The position numbers were made by a program, and so were the translations under genes. The notes beneath the pieces were generated by a model. The model was not told the DNA's origin, searched no databases, and saw only the letters and a program-made list of their open reading frames with translations. From the NCBI GenBank assembly GCA_028290225.1, contig JAQGKH010000254.1, positions 1 to 21,731 on the forward strand: DNA of 21,731 nucleotides, written 5' to 3'. Of the stretch, positions 7,725-16,946 are shown piece by piece. Positions within the stretch are counted from its first letter, which is position 1. Each line of letters begins with the position of its first letter. The stretch is from Devosia sp. (GTDB lineage Bacteria; Pseudomonadota; Alphaproteobacteria; Rhizobiales; Devosiaceae).

Positions 7725-7952
7725 GGCTGGCTCCGATATGCTGTTGTGCTGCTTGAACAACACCCGGGGCGCCCAGGCGTTCCGCCAAGGCTAGGTCGGG
7801 CCGCCGCAGATGGACATTGCCATGCCTGAGGTGAAGTGGCTCACGCTGCCGGCCCAAGCCCTGCGGACGCGTTCAGCTCCCTCGTGAGCCGATTATCCTG
7901 AAGCAAGAGGCGACAAATCATTGCTTAACTGTGTTGGCAGCAAATTGGCACC
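7725..7952. other. intergenic region between divergent small genes
   Basis: Together with the micro-ORF region this leaves about 310 bp without an established gene. It should hold promoters for the minus-strand small genes and for the plus-strand gene at 7953, but I see no convincing -35/-10 pair, no hairpin with a T-run and no repeat. The short frames that cross it have no usable start sites. Confidence 0.5.
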
Positions 7953-8333
7953 ATGCGCAGCAGGACGCTGATAATTGGCTGGACGCTTGACGGGCAGGAT
8001 CGCGCAGCGCTGCTGCAGCGCTTCGTGCCGGTTTATCCTGATGTGATTGCCCACCACGTCACCCTGCAGTTCAATGCGCCCCCGAACGCCCCATTGCCGC
8101 AGGCGCACCGGGGAGAGATCATCGGCCACCTCGATGACGGGCGGGGTCTACAAGCGCTGGTGCTCAGCATCGCCGGCAGCTCGCACCGACCCACCGGTGG
8201 CACCTATCACATCACCTGGTCGCTGGATCGGCGCGCCGGGCGCAAGCCGGCCGACAGCAACCAGGCCATTGCTGAACGGGGCTGGGTTGCGGTGGCGCCC
8301 ATCCCGGTCCGGCTCGTTCCGGCGCGGCTCTAG
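7953..8333 (+). CDS. small 2H-phosphoesterase-like protein (126 aa)
   Basis: The product begins MRSRTLIIGWTLD and has two H-x-T motifs embedded in hydrophobic strands: HVTLQF (His35, Thr37) and HITWSL (His86, Thr88). Two such motifs are the signature of 2H phosphoesterases (LigT/ThpR, tRNA-ligase phosphodiesterase domains), which process 2'-5' or cyclic phosphodiester bonds in RNA and nucleotides. The spacing of about 50 residues is shorter than in LigT, and at 126 residues the protein is smaller than most members, so this is a prediction. The conserved-looking stretch GRKPADSNQAI (96-106) follows the second motif. The ribosome binding site is weak. Its stop lies one base from the stop of the HAD-like gene on the other strand. 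Confidence 0.62.
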   Translation: MRSRTLIIGWTLDGQDRAALLQRFVPVYPDVIAHHVTLQFNAPPNAPLPQAHRGEIIGHLDDGRGLQALVLSIAGSSHRPTGGTYHITWSLDRRAGRKPADSNQAIAERGWVAVAPIPVRLVPARL

Positions 8334-8334
8334 C

Positions 8335-8802
8335 TCAGATAAAGCCGAGTTGGCGCAATTCGGCGATGGATTGTGCCGCATTGCGGTGATGCACGAAGAG
8401 CCCCCCTGCGGCTTCCCACAAATGTCGGTACTTGTCGCGGTCATCCACCAGCACATCGCCGGGATGGGCATGTTCGCGTTTGAGGGCCGCGCTGGTGGTA
8501 ATCACCGGAACGCCAGGGAAGTGCCGCTCGGCCCAGCGCCGCTTCTGCGGCTCCGCCCAATTACCGCGTGGCAGGCCCGTGAGGATGACGGGGTTGAGGT
8601 GTTTGACGGCGTTAAACAACTCCATGGCGTCGGGCAGGGGCTCGAGCCGTGCAAAGAACTCGGGCGCGCTCGCCAGGGATTTCCAGAATTTGCCCAGGCC
8701 GAAGCGGCGCTCATAGTCTGTAGTAGACATGCCGAAAATGGCTTCGGCGCCTTTGTTGAAATCGGCCAACACACCATCGCAATCCAGATAAACCTGTGCC
8801 AT
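8335..8802 (-). CDS. HAD-superfamily 5'-nucleotidase-like hydrolase
   Basis: A 155-residue protein with HAD phosphatase motifs: DCDGV at 7-11 (nucleophile Asp7 and acid/base Asp9, in VYLDCDGVLADFN), a motif II Thr in VILTGLPRG (72-80), and the metal-binding acidic motif VLVDDRDKY (117-125). The size and the order of motifs resemble the deoxyribonucleotidase (NT5C) group, which removes 5' phosphates from pyrimidine (deoxy)nucleotides in the cytosol; substrate identity is inferred. The start has AAAGGAG seven bases upstream. The gene is divergent from rirA and shares the 8803-9024 intergenic region with it. Confidence 0.83.
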   Translation of the reverse strand: MAQVYLDCDGVLADFNKGAEAIFGMSTTDYERRFGLGKFWKSLASAPEFFARLEPLPDAMELFNAVKHLNPVILTGLPRGNWAEPQKRRWAERHFPGVPVITTSAALKREHAHPGDVLVDDRDKYRHLWEAAGGLFVHHRNAAQSIAELRQLGFI

Positions 8803-8910
8803 TCCGTGCTCCTTTCCCCCTCAATGCAGCAGCGGGCAACTGGCTCCCGCCGCTTGCCCAAGCGGGCGCAAGCGCAGCGCAGGCATGATGTGACGGCAAT
8901 GCCGCTAAGT

Positions 8911-8925
8911 TGAACATCTGCATCA
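8911..8925. promoter_or_regulatory. TGA-N9-TCA motif, possible RirA site upstream of rirA
   Basis: TGA (8911-8913), nine bases, TCA (8923-8925) matches the minimal form of the iron-responsive operator bound by RirA in rhizobia. It lies just upstream of the TTGACA at 8933. Six fixed bases is a weak pattern, and about five matches are expected by chance in a window this size, so position is the main support. If real it would mean autoregulation. Confidence 0.3.
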
Positions 8926-8932
8926 TGTTTGG

Positions 8933-8958
8933 TTGACACATTTTAGAATGGTTATAAG
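8933..8958 (+). promoter_or_regulatory. rirA promoter region with overlapping Irr box (ICE)
   Basis: TTGACA (8933-8938) is a perfect -35 hexamer, and TATAAG (8953-8958) is a possible -10, but the 14-base spacer is short. Between and across them lies TTTAGAA-TGG-TTATAAG (8942-8958), which matches 12 of 14 arm positions of the iron control element TTTAGAA-N3-TTCTAAA recognised by Irr in Hyphomicrobiales. Irr bound here would cover the core promoter and should repress rirA when iron is low. Confidence 0.6.
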
Positions 8959-9024
8959 GTGGTGCGGGTTAAACGATGCAGCCGTGCCGTGCGAATCGCG
9001 CATGAGCGGCCAGAAAGGTCGATC

Positions 9025-9501
9025 TTGAGACTGACGCGCCAATCCAACTACGCCATCCGCACTCTGGTTTATTGTGCCGTCAACGAGCCCGGGCTGAGCC
9101 GCGTTGGCGACATTGCCAAGGCCTATGCCATTTCCGAGCTGTTCTTGTTCAAGCTGATCAAGCCGCTGGTGGAAAACGGACTGCTGCGCACGGTGCGGGG
9201 TCGGCGCGGCGGCATCGCGCTGGGCAAGCCTGCCGACCAGATCACCCTGTTGGAAACCATCCGCCTGACCGAAGAGAATTTCGCCTTGGCGGAGTGCTTC
9301 GAAGAAGGGGCCGATTGCCCCTTGATCGGCGAGTGCGACCTCAACGGCGCCTTGCGTGAAGCGCTTGGCGCGTTCTTCACCGTGCTGGAAAGCTATTCCA
9401 TTGCCGACCTCGCGCAAAAGAAGCGCTCGATCCGCGAACGCCTGGGCTTGCTCCTGCTCGATGACGGCCAGGATGCCGAGGTTGAAACCACTGCGGCCTG
9501 A
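9025..9501 (+). CDS. rirA: Rrf2-family iron-responsive regulator RirA
   Basis: RirA is the global iron repressor of Hyphomicrobiales: with a bound Fe-S cluster it represses iron-uptake genes when iron is plentiful. The 158-residue product has an Rrf2 winged-helix domain starting RLTRQSNYAIRTLVYCAVN, with LSRVGDIAKAY and SELFLFKLIKPL, and the wing VRGRRGGIALGKPADQITL. It has the three-cysteine cluster ligand set C91, C98, C104 (AECFEEGADCPLIGECDLN). I chose the TTG at 9025 because it gives the family's normal N-terminus and has AGAAAGG about seven bases upstream; an upstream GTG at 8959 would overlap the promoter and ICE box. The tail GQDAEVETTAA extends slightly beyond typical RirA. Confidence 0.93.
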   Translation: MRLTRQSNYAIRTLVYCAVNEPGLSRVGDIAKAYAISELFLFKLIKPLVENGLLRTVRGRRGGIALGKPADQITLLETIRLTEENFALAECFEEGADCPLIGECDLNGALREALGAFFTVLESYSIADLAQKKRSIRERLGLLLLDDGQDAEVETTAA

Positions 9502-9527
9502 GGGCGTGCAGCATCTACAAACAAACC

Positions 9528-9542
9528 TGACTTTGACAGTCA
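9528..9542. promoter_or_regulatory. TGACT-N5-AGTCA palindrome on a TTGACA, possible RirA operator
   Basis: TGACT (9528-9532) and AGTCA (9538-9542) form a perfect inverted repeat with five bases between, and also satisfy TGA-N9-TCA, the minimal iron-responsive operator. A TTGACA (9533-9538) lies inside it; no good -10 is seen 16-18 bases downstream (only TTTGTA). The site sits between rirA and uup and could control a transcript entering uup. Binding by RirA is inferred from motif and location. Confidence 0.35.
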
Positions 9543-9577
9543 TGATAGTCTGTGCTTTTGTAGGGGCATGATCACGG

Positions 9578-9600
9578 CGCTTCTCCCCCGGGGAGGAGCG
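9578..9600 (+). other. stable hairpin in the uup leader
   Basis: CGCTTCTCC (9578-9586) pairs with GGAGGAGCG (9592-9600) through nine base pairs, one of them G-U, around a CCCGG loop. No T-run follows. Part of the right arm (CCGGGGAG, 9588-9595) is also complementary to CTCCCCGG (9638-9645), just before the next hairpin, so two exclusive folds are possible. Confidence 0.5.
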
Positions 9601-9644
9601 TTGGTGGCGCCGCAACGACGGGGCTTTCTGCTGCCGTCTCCCCG

Positions 9645-9681
9645 GGCTGGTCAGGGTCCTCAACGCCCTGGCCAGCCTTTT
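9645..9681 (+). terminator. terminator-like hairpin between rirA and uup
   Basis: GGCTGGTCAGGG (9645-9656) pairs over its full 12 bases with CCCTGGCCAGCC (9666-9677), with one G-U pair and a nine-base loop, followed by TTTT. It is 144 bp after rirA and 67 bp before the uup start. It may end the rirA transcript or act as an attenuator in a uup leader; a promoter for uup between it and 9748 is not obvious. Confidence 0.7.
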
Positions 9682-9747
9682 GCGCTTCCGTCGCATTGAT
9701 CTGTCCCCCACCCTGTGCTCTATCGCGCCGAACCGCTTGGACGATCC

Positions 9748-11558
<1,811 letters not shown>

Positions 11559-11562
<4 letters not shown>

Positions 11563-12614
11563 GGCTGGTCGAGCCAGGGGAAGTGCGGCATCTCCAGCGC
11601 CTGCAAATCCTCGGCTGGCTCTCCGGCAATGCGTCGGAGCAGCAGTGAGCCCAGATTGAACCCGGCCTTGCCGAAATCCTCGAACACCGTTTCGGCACCG
11701 GGCCGGAACTGGGCAAACAGCGGCGAAGCCTGCTTGGTCACCACATGCACCGTCTTGCCCATGATGGAGCCGCCGTCATTGAGCCCGCCAATGATGGCGA
11801 GCGCCGAGAGTTCGGATGCACCAACATAGCCGTCGGGCGGCGCAGGGCGCTTGGCCCGCTTGATAACATAGGTGCGGATCGCATCGGTGGGGCTGCCCAG
11901 GGTCACATCCGCGGCGAACTCGCATTCGATACCAGCCTCTGCCGCGGCACGCTGCATGCCCGTCTTGAGGTGCTCGGTATAGGTCAGCGCGCTGTCAGGC
12001 AGGACAATGGAAACCTTGCGGCAGCCCTTCTGCACCAGGCGCTTCACCGCACCATAGGCAAAGGCTTCATTGTCGAAATCAGCAAAGGGATGCCCTTCGG
12101 GCCACAAGCTGCGGCCATGGCTGACAAACGGGAAATCGTTGTCGAGCAGGAAGGGGATGCGATCATCGAAGGTCTCGACCTTGGAGAACACGACGCCGTC
12201 AGCCATGCGGTTGCGCACGATATGACGGATGGGATCGATAGAGGGCACGTTGCGGAACAACGGCGTGATCACGAGGTGAAACGGCGTTTCCCGCATGGCC
12301 TCGGTCAATCCTGTCACCAGCGAGGAGCCAAAGCCATAGATCTGCTCGTCGGGCTCAAGCACCAGCGCGAGCACATTGGTGCGACCGGTCTTGAGGCGCA
12401 GGGCTGCCCGATCAGGCAGGTAGCCGATCTCGGCGGCGATCTTTTGCACGCGATCGCGCGTATCCTGCGCCAGCTCGGGGGCGTTGTTGAGCGCCCGGGA
12501 AATGGTGGTGACTGCGAGCCCGGTCATTTGTGCGATGGTCTTGAGCGTGGGCTTGCCGGACGGCTTGACCCCGCGCTTGGCCCGCAAAGGTGCGGGCAGG
12601 TCGTGCTCGGACAC
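11559..12614 (-). CDS. LacI-family transcriptional regulator
   Basis: A 351-residue repressor-type protein. An N-terminal extension of about 20 residues precedes the LacI helix-turn-helix (23-47, PTLKTIAQMTGLAVTTISRAL) and hinge helix region (IGYLPDRAALRLKTGRTNVLAL). A periplasmic-binding-protein-like sugar-sensing domain follows (about 75-340, with VTGLTEAM, DGVVFSK and SHGRSLWPEG). The start is GTG with GGAGGAAG upstream. LacI regulators usually control a neighbouring sugar uptake or catabolic operon; none is adjacent here, the nearest sugar gene being the aldose dehydrogenase at 16006. The effector and targets are unknown. No clear palindromic operator was found in its own upstream region. 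Confidence 0.92.
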
Positions 12615-12882
12615 TTGAAAACTTCCTCCGAGCCGGGCGGACTCCCGGCTGCGTATTAGCGCTCGACATCACCAGATCGGCGCGAACCCTTCAAGGCCAT
12701 AGCGCCGATGGGAAACGAAGTGAAGGCTCGCGCCGTGCCAGCGTGCCCAGCTAAGACGAAAGTTGAGCACGCTTTTGCCCCAAAGCGCCTGCCAAAGGCC
12801 GGCGCATGACTGGCGTTCGGGGCCGGGCTGGGTTAACTTGCCGGCGCAGCCATGCTGCACGGCTCAACACCGCAGGAGAGGA
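12615..12882. other. intergenic region upstream of the LacI gene
   Basis: It contains the ribosome binding site of the lacI-type gene at the left and a purine-rich GGAGAGGA site at the right. I see no hairpin with a T-run, no clear promoter and no long repeat. The short palindrome AGCGCT (12658-12663) has the CG centre of LacI operators but no symmetric flanks. Confidence 0.5.
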
Positions 12883-12996
12883 ATGAAGATGACATCATCA
12901 ACGACCTTCACCATCCATGCCGGTCATGTAACCGTAGCCACCATGCTCCGCCGCGCCAAACGCTGGCAAGGGATCTGTCGCTCCAAACGAATGTGA
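12883..12996 (+). CDS. candidate small basic protein (37 aa)
   Basis: ATG preceded by GGAGAGGA, one of the better ribosome binding sites in the window. The product begins MKMTSSTTFTIHAGHVTVA and ends with a cluster of basic residues (RRAKRWQGICRSKRM). It lies alone in a gene-poor stretch. A short GC-rich hairpin (CCGCCC-ACCG-GGGCGG, 13045-13060) follows but lacks a T-run. No family is recognised; chance is a real alternative for an ORF this short. Confidence 0.35.
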   Translation: MKMTSSTTFTIHAGHVTVATMLRRAKRWQGICRSKRM

Positions 12997-13114
12997 CCAG
13001 CCGTCACCCGTTTGTCTCACAAGATCGATAAAAGCCCAGCGTCCCCGCCCACCGGGGCGGCTCGATGACTCAACCAGTGCCATCGGGACGGACGCGCAAG
13101 TGGAGCATCCACCC

Positions 13115-13336
13115 ATGCAGGAAAAGAATTTCGGCCGGGCCAAGGCCTTAAGGCCCATTGTCATCGACGTTGCCGGGGAGCCGCAGGGCGTTGTCGTGCC
13201 CGAGAATGGCGGCTTCCGCTTTGTTGCCGTGCGCTTGCCCGCCTTTGCGATCGATGGCGTGCAGTTCGACAGCATCGATGCGGCTCGCAGCGCTGCTTCC
13301 CAGGCATTGCGGCATCGCGCCGGCGATGCCGCTTGA
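13115..13336 (+). CDS. small protein of unknown function (73 aa)
   Basis: Short ORF beginning MQEKNFGRAKALRPIVIDVA, then GEPQGVVVPENGGFRFVAVRLPAF and FDSIDAARSAASQALR. The alternation of strands and a final helix suggests a small folded domain rather than noise. GGAG lies nine bases before the ATG; a GTG at 13100 in the same frame is an alternative start. It stands 27 bp from the end of the convergent small gene at 13364. I recognise no family. Confidence 0.6.
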   Translation: MQEKNFGRAKALRPIVIDVAGEPQGVVVPENGGFRFVAVRLPAFAIDGVQFDSIDAARSAASQALRHRAGDAA

Positions 13337-13363
13337 AGCTAACTTGTGGCAGGCGGTCAGCGC

Positions 13364-13606
13364 TTAACCGTCGTTATCGGCATTGAGTTCATCGGGGCGC
13401 TTGCCCTCATCAAGCGGCGCTTGGTTGGCACTGCCCCCGGCGGCGGGGCCGATATCGCCGGCAATGGCAACATCGATGGCTTCAGCGAGCGCCGGCACAT
13501 CGACGCGGATGGCACCATCATGCGCCTGGCGGTCGAGCTCGCTTGCAATCACCTCTGCTATGGTCTCGCGGCGCTCTTCGCCAGCCACCGGATTACCCGT
13601 CGCCAT
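13364..13606 (-). CDS. small protein of unknown function (80 aa)
   Basis: The frame is open to 13795, but the upstream part has low-quality composition (many Arg, Cys, Ser), while from the ATG at 13606 the product looks normal: MATGNPVAGEERRETIAEVI, then ASELDRQAHDGAIRVDVPALAEAIDVAI and a polar tail. AAGGGA lies nine bases upstream. The central part looks helical; the acidic tail (DEGKRPDELNADNDG) is probably disordered. No family is recognised. Confidence 0.5.
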   Translation of the reverse strand: MATGNPVAGEERRETIAEVIASELDRQAHDGAIRVDVPALAEAIDVAIAGDIGPAAGGSANQAPLDEGKRPDELNADNDG

Positions 13607-13817
13607 TGCTGCACATCCCTTGTTGACCCAGCACCGGCGGTGAGCGCCGGACCGGTGTGTTGCCGATAGTCTTAGTGCCGGGTGCATATCGCTGCACCGC
13701 AGGCGTCGCTCACGACGCCAAGAACCGACGCACGCCGCAGATGCAGCGCCTTCGGCTCCAAAAGGAACAAACGCAGGAGGCCGAAATGGGTTCAATCGGA
13801 GTTGGACCTATCTGCCA

Positions 13818-14525
13818 TCAGGGGAAACCCGGCAGCCCTCCCAGCAAAGGGTAATCGGCAACCCGGCGGAACGGCTCGCCCGGAGCTGGTTCAACGAACA
13901 GCGCCAGCCGGTCCAGCACCACCGGAGTGCCCAGCACTGGCGCGAACCAGCTCTGCGCCGCCGCCAGCACAGGGTGCCGATCAGCTTCCCCCAGTGGGCC
14001 GGTGAGCGTCATGTGGAACTGGAATTCCTCGAACACATAGGGATAGCCATAGCCATCGAGCAGTTCTTCCTGGCGCGGGGTCAGGCCGGTGCCAACCTGG
14101 CGCGCCCGATCCTTGATCGAAAGCGGCGCACGAAAGGGCTCGAAGCTTTCTACGACATGGGCGGCGAGGTCCTGCAGCGCCTCATTGGGCTGTGCTGGCA
14201 CCAGGGCCAGAAAGCCATGATGCAGTTCCAGCCGCAATTGGCCAAGCGGCACCGGTCCGTGTTGCCCGGCAAAGGCGTCGAGCGTGGCCATCAGGGTGTC
14301 CTCGTCCTCATCGCTAGGAAGCGCCATGGGAGCCTTGAGCGTGGCGTGGAACCCATAACGGCAAGCCGACACGGTGAGTGCGCTCAAGCGGTCGCGGCTG
14401 AGGTGATCGATGGGATCGCTGAAGGTCTGGCCTGTCGCGGCGTCGCGACCCAGCCAGCGCGCGGCGCGCTGCCAAAGCGGGTGCGTCACCACGGGGGCGA
14501 AGTGGATTGCAAATCGTTGAGCCAT
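13818..14525 (-). CDS. DUF1045 protein, 2H-phosphoesterase family
   Basis: The 235-residue product matches the DUF1045 family (a putative phosphonate-metabolism protein often encoded with phn genes). It begins AQRFAIHFAP, and carries two H-x-T motifs, YGFHATLKAPM (about 58-68) and FQFHMTLTGPL (about 168-178), which define the 2H phosphoesterase fold. Members are thought to act on a phosphodiester intermediate, but the reaction is not settled. No phn genes are present in the window, so the link to phosphonates is not supported by context. AAGGGTGAG precedes the ATG. The gene is divergent from the glycerate kinase, with 115 bp between starts. Confidence 0.88.
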   Translation of the reverse strand: MAQRFAIHFAPVVTHPLWQRAARWLGRDAATGQTFSDPIDHLSRDRLSALTVSACRYGFHATLKAPMALPSDEDEDTLMATLDAFAGQHGPVPLGQLRLELHHGFLALVPAQPNEALQDLAAHVVESFEPFRAPLSIKDRARQVGTGLTPRQEELLDGYGYPYVFEEFQFHMTLTGPLGEADRHPVLAAAQSWFAPVLGTPVVLDRLALFVEPAPGEPFRRVADYPLLGGLPGFP

Positions 14526-14640
14526 CTCACCCTTGATCCTTCTGGCGCCAGCCGATGTTCATTGGCGGTGCTGGACAGCGGCCGACAGCTTCGCCAAGCT
14601 GTGGCTAACGCTCGCCCCGGCAAATCGCAAGACGGAACCC

Positions 14641-15894
14641 ATGGATCGCTCCCTGCTCGAAGCTTTGTTCTTGCACGCCATTGCCCAGGCGCAGCCGGCT
14701 CTTGCCGTGCGCCAGAACCTGCCGGCCAGGCCCAAGGGGCGCACGGTGGTGATTGGCGCGGGCAAGGCCTCGGCGCAGATGGCGCAGGCGTTTGAGGCGG
14801 CCTGGGACGCGCCGCTCAAGGGGCTGGTGGTCACCCGCTATGGCTATGGCGCCCCTTGCGAGCGGATCGAGATCGTCGAAGCCGCCCATCCCGTGCCCGA
14901 TGAAGCCGGTTATCTGGCAGCACGGCGGATTGCCGAAACCGTTTCCGGCCTCGGTCCTGAGGATCTGGTGGTGGCGCTGATTTCGGGAGGCGGCTCGGCG
15001 CTGTTGCCCGCGCCTGCCCCTGGCCTGACGCTGAATGATGAGCAGGCAATCAATCGGGCCTTGCTGGCTTCGGGCGCGCCCATCGGGGTCATGAACCTGG
15101 TACGCAATCAGTTCTCGACCATCAAGGGGGGGCGCCTGGCGGCGCGCGCGGCCCCTGCGCGGCTGGCAACCCTGGTGGTTTCCGATGTGCCGGGGGATGA
15201 CCCGGCGATCGTTGCCTCGGGTCCCACCATCCCTCTTGCGGGAACGCGCGAATTAGCGCGCAAATACGCCACGCTCTACGGGTTGCAATTGCCGCCGGCG
15301 GCGGCCGAACTGCTGGCCGGCGAAAGCAATCTTGCTCCTTTGCCAACTGATCCCGTTTTTGCCACCCATGCGGTGCGCGTCATCGCTTCGGCGGCCCTGT
15401 CGCTCGAAAAATCCGCCGACCTGGCCCGCAGCCGGGGCGTTCAGGCTGCGATCCTTTCGGATTCGGTGGAAGGCGAGGCGCGCGACGTGGCGCTGGTGCA
15501 TGCCGCTCTCGCCCGCGAGATCGCCCAGCGCAACCGCCCGTTCACCAAGCCGGTGGTGCTGCTGTCAGGCGGGGAAACCACGGTTACGCTGCGGGGCCGG
15601 GGACGGGGCGGGCGGAATGCAGAATTCCTGCTCGCCTTGGCCATTGCCATTGATGGGGTGGAGGGCATCACCGCCCTAGCGGGCGATACCGACGGCATCG
15701 ATGGGTCGGAGGATAATGCCGGCGCGTTCTGCGACGGCACCTCCGCCACCAGGATGCGCCATGCCGGCATCGACCCATTGGTGGCGCTGGCCAATAACGA
15801 CGCTTACGGCGCTTTTTCCGCGATTGGCGATCTGCTGGTGACCGGCCCGACCGGCACCAATGTCAATGATTTCCGCGCCATCCTGATCCGCTAG
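14641..15894 (+). CDS. glycerate 2-kinase (DUF4147/MOFRL family)
   Basis: A 417-residue cytoplasmic enzyme of the glycerate kinase type II family (called GckA, or TtuD and 'hydroxypyruvate reductase' in older annotation), which phosphorylates D-glycerate to 2-phosphoglycerate with ATP. It has an N-terminal domain with VVIGAGKAS (catalytic-site Lys42), ALISGGGSALLPAP, and MNLVRNQFSTIKGGRLA, and a C-terminal MOFRL domain with LLSGGETTVTLRGRGRGGRN, ALAGDTDGIDGSEDNAGA and DLLVTGPTGTNVND. The frame is open to 14533, but ATG 14641 gives the family's normal start, with GGA about six bases upstream. It may consume glycerate made by reductases of the family seen at 1020. The aldose dehydrogenase follows by 111 bp. 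Confidence 0.93.
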   Translation: MDRSLLEALFLHAIAQAQPALAVRQNLPARPKGRTVVIGAGKASAQMAQAFEAAWDAPLKGLVVTRYGYGAPCERIEIVEAAHPVPDEAGYLAARRIAETVSGLGPEDLVVALISGGGSALLPAPAPGLTLNDEQAINRALLASGAPIGVMNLVRNQFSTIKGGRLAARAAPARLATLVVSDVPGDDPAIVASGPTIPLAGTRELARKYATLYGLQLPPAAAELLAGESNLAPLPTDPVFATHAVRVIASAALSLEKSADLARSRGVQAAILSDSVEGEARDVALVHAALAREIAQRNRPFTKPVVLLSGGETTVTLRGRGRGGRNAEFLLALAIAIDGVEGITALAGDTDGIDGSEDNAGAFCDGTSATRMRHAGIDPLVALANNDAYGAFSAIGDLLVTGPTGTNVNDFRAILIR

Positions 15895-16005
15895 GGAGTT
15901 TGCCATGGCCAGGGCTCTGGGCATCGGCGGCACATGCGCCTGTTGCGGGGCTTGGCAGCCGCCGGGGCCTCTGCTCTAACCGGCGCGACAAGGAGAAACC
16001 AGACC

Positions 16006-16944
16006 ATGGCCAAGCGCAAGATCGCCGTTATCGGCGTGGGCAAGATTGCCCAGGATCAGCACCTGCCGGTGATCGACAAGTCCGAGCATTTCGACCTGGC
16101 CGCAACCGTGTCGACCCGCGGCGTGGGTCACCATGGTGTTCCCGTATTCAAGACGCCCGGCGAGCTATACGCCGCCATGCCCGAAGTGCAGTTGGTCTCG
16201 ATCTGCACCCCGCCAGGTATCCGCCATCAATATGTCCGCGAAGCGCTCGAGGCCGGCAAGGACGTGATGATGGAAAAGCCACCAACCACGACGATCTCGG
16301 AGCTGGATGACCTGATCGCCCAGGCCAGGCGGCTGGACCGGGTGCTGTTTCAGACCTGGCACTCGCAATACAATGCGGCCGTGGACCGGGCGCGTGAGCT
16401 TTTGGCGGCCGATGGCGTGGCCTCGGTGCGGATCGATTGGCGCGAAAGCGTGCGCAAATGGCATCCGGGCCAGGACTGGGTGTGGGAGCCCGGCGGGTTT
16501 GGCGTGTGCGATCCGGGCATCAACGCTTTTTCGATCTTCACCAAGGTCATGCCGTTCCCGGTGTTCGTGCAAAGCGCGAGGCTGACCTTCCCCGCCAACC
16601 GGCAAACACCGGTGGATGTGCAGATCGACTTCAAGTCTGGCGAACCCCATCAGCCCCAGATGAGCGCGGGCTTCAACTGGCTCGAGGAAAACGGAGAAAT
16701 CTGGACCATTCGCTTCGAAACCGGCAAGGGCGAGGTCATCAAGCTCGAAAAGGGCGGCACGGTGCTGCGGGTCAATGACGCCGTCATCGTGCAGAATCCC
16801 TCGGAAGAATATGAGGGCATCTACGAGCGCTTCGCGGCCTTGCTGGAACGGCATGAGAGCGACGTCGACGCCGCTCCCTTGCGCCTGATGGCCGATGTGT
16901 TTCTGCTGGGCGCCCGCGAGAATGGCGCCCCCTTCGAGTGGTAA
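16006..16944 (+). CDS. Gfo/Idh/MocA aldose 1-dehydrogenase (L-arabinose / D-galactose type)
   Basis: The 312-residue protein has an N-terminal Rossmann domain (IAVIGVGKIAQDQHLP, 6-21) and the Gfo/Idh/MocA catalytic motif EKPP with Lys91. FQTWHSQYN (115-123), RKWHPGQDWVWEPGG (150-164) and CDPGIN (168-173, with Asp169 and Asn173) are typical of the group that oxidises L-arabinose or D-galactose at C1 to the lactone with NAD(P), the first step of the non-phosphorylating pentose/galactose route. Which sugar is preferred cannot be read from the sequence. AAGGAG lies ten bases before the ATG; an in-frame ATG at 15934 is less likely. The rest of that pathway (lactonase, dehydratase) is not in the window. 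Confidence 0.88.
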   Translation: MAKRKIAVIGVGKIAQDQHLPVIDKSEHFDLAATVSTRGVGHHGVPVFKTPGELYAAMPEVQLVSICTPPGIRHQYVREALEAGKDVMMEKPPTTTISELDDLIAQARRLDRVLFQTWHSQYNAAVDRARELLAADGVASVRIDWRESVRKWHPGQDWVWEPGGFGVCDPGINAFSIFTKVMPFPVFVQSARLTFPANRQTPVDVQIDFKSGEPHQPQMSAGFNWLEENGEIWTIRFETGKGEVIKLEKGGTVLRVNDAVIVQNPSEEYEGIYERFAALLERHESDVDAAPLRLMADVFLLGARENGAPFEW

Positions 16945-16946
16945 GC

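Noticed and set aside
9542..9571. nine-residue leader peptide (MIVCAFVGA) before the uup hairpins
   Set aside because: No ribosome binding site, and it starts only four bases after the TTGACA hexamer, so it would not be on a transcript from that promoter.
11745..12659. 304-codon plus-strand frame opposite the LacI gene
   Set aside because: The LacI protein is complete with HTH and ligand domain; the antisense frame has no domain.
12658..12663. AGCGCT as a LacI-family operator
   Set aside because: Only six symmetric bases; flanks do not match, so chance is likely.
13786..13854. 22-codon ORF with an AGGAGG site before its ATG
   Set aside because: The ribosome binding site is good, but the ORF runs into the end of the DUF1045 gene on the other strand and its product is a short Gly/Pro-rich peptide; too little to call.
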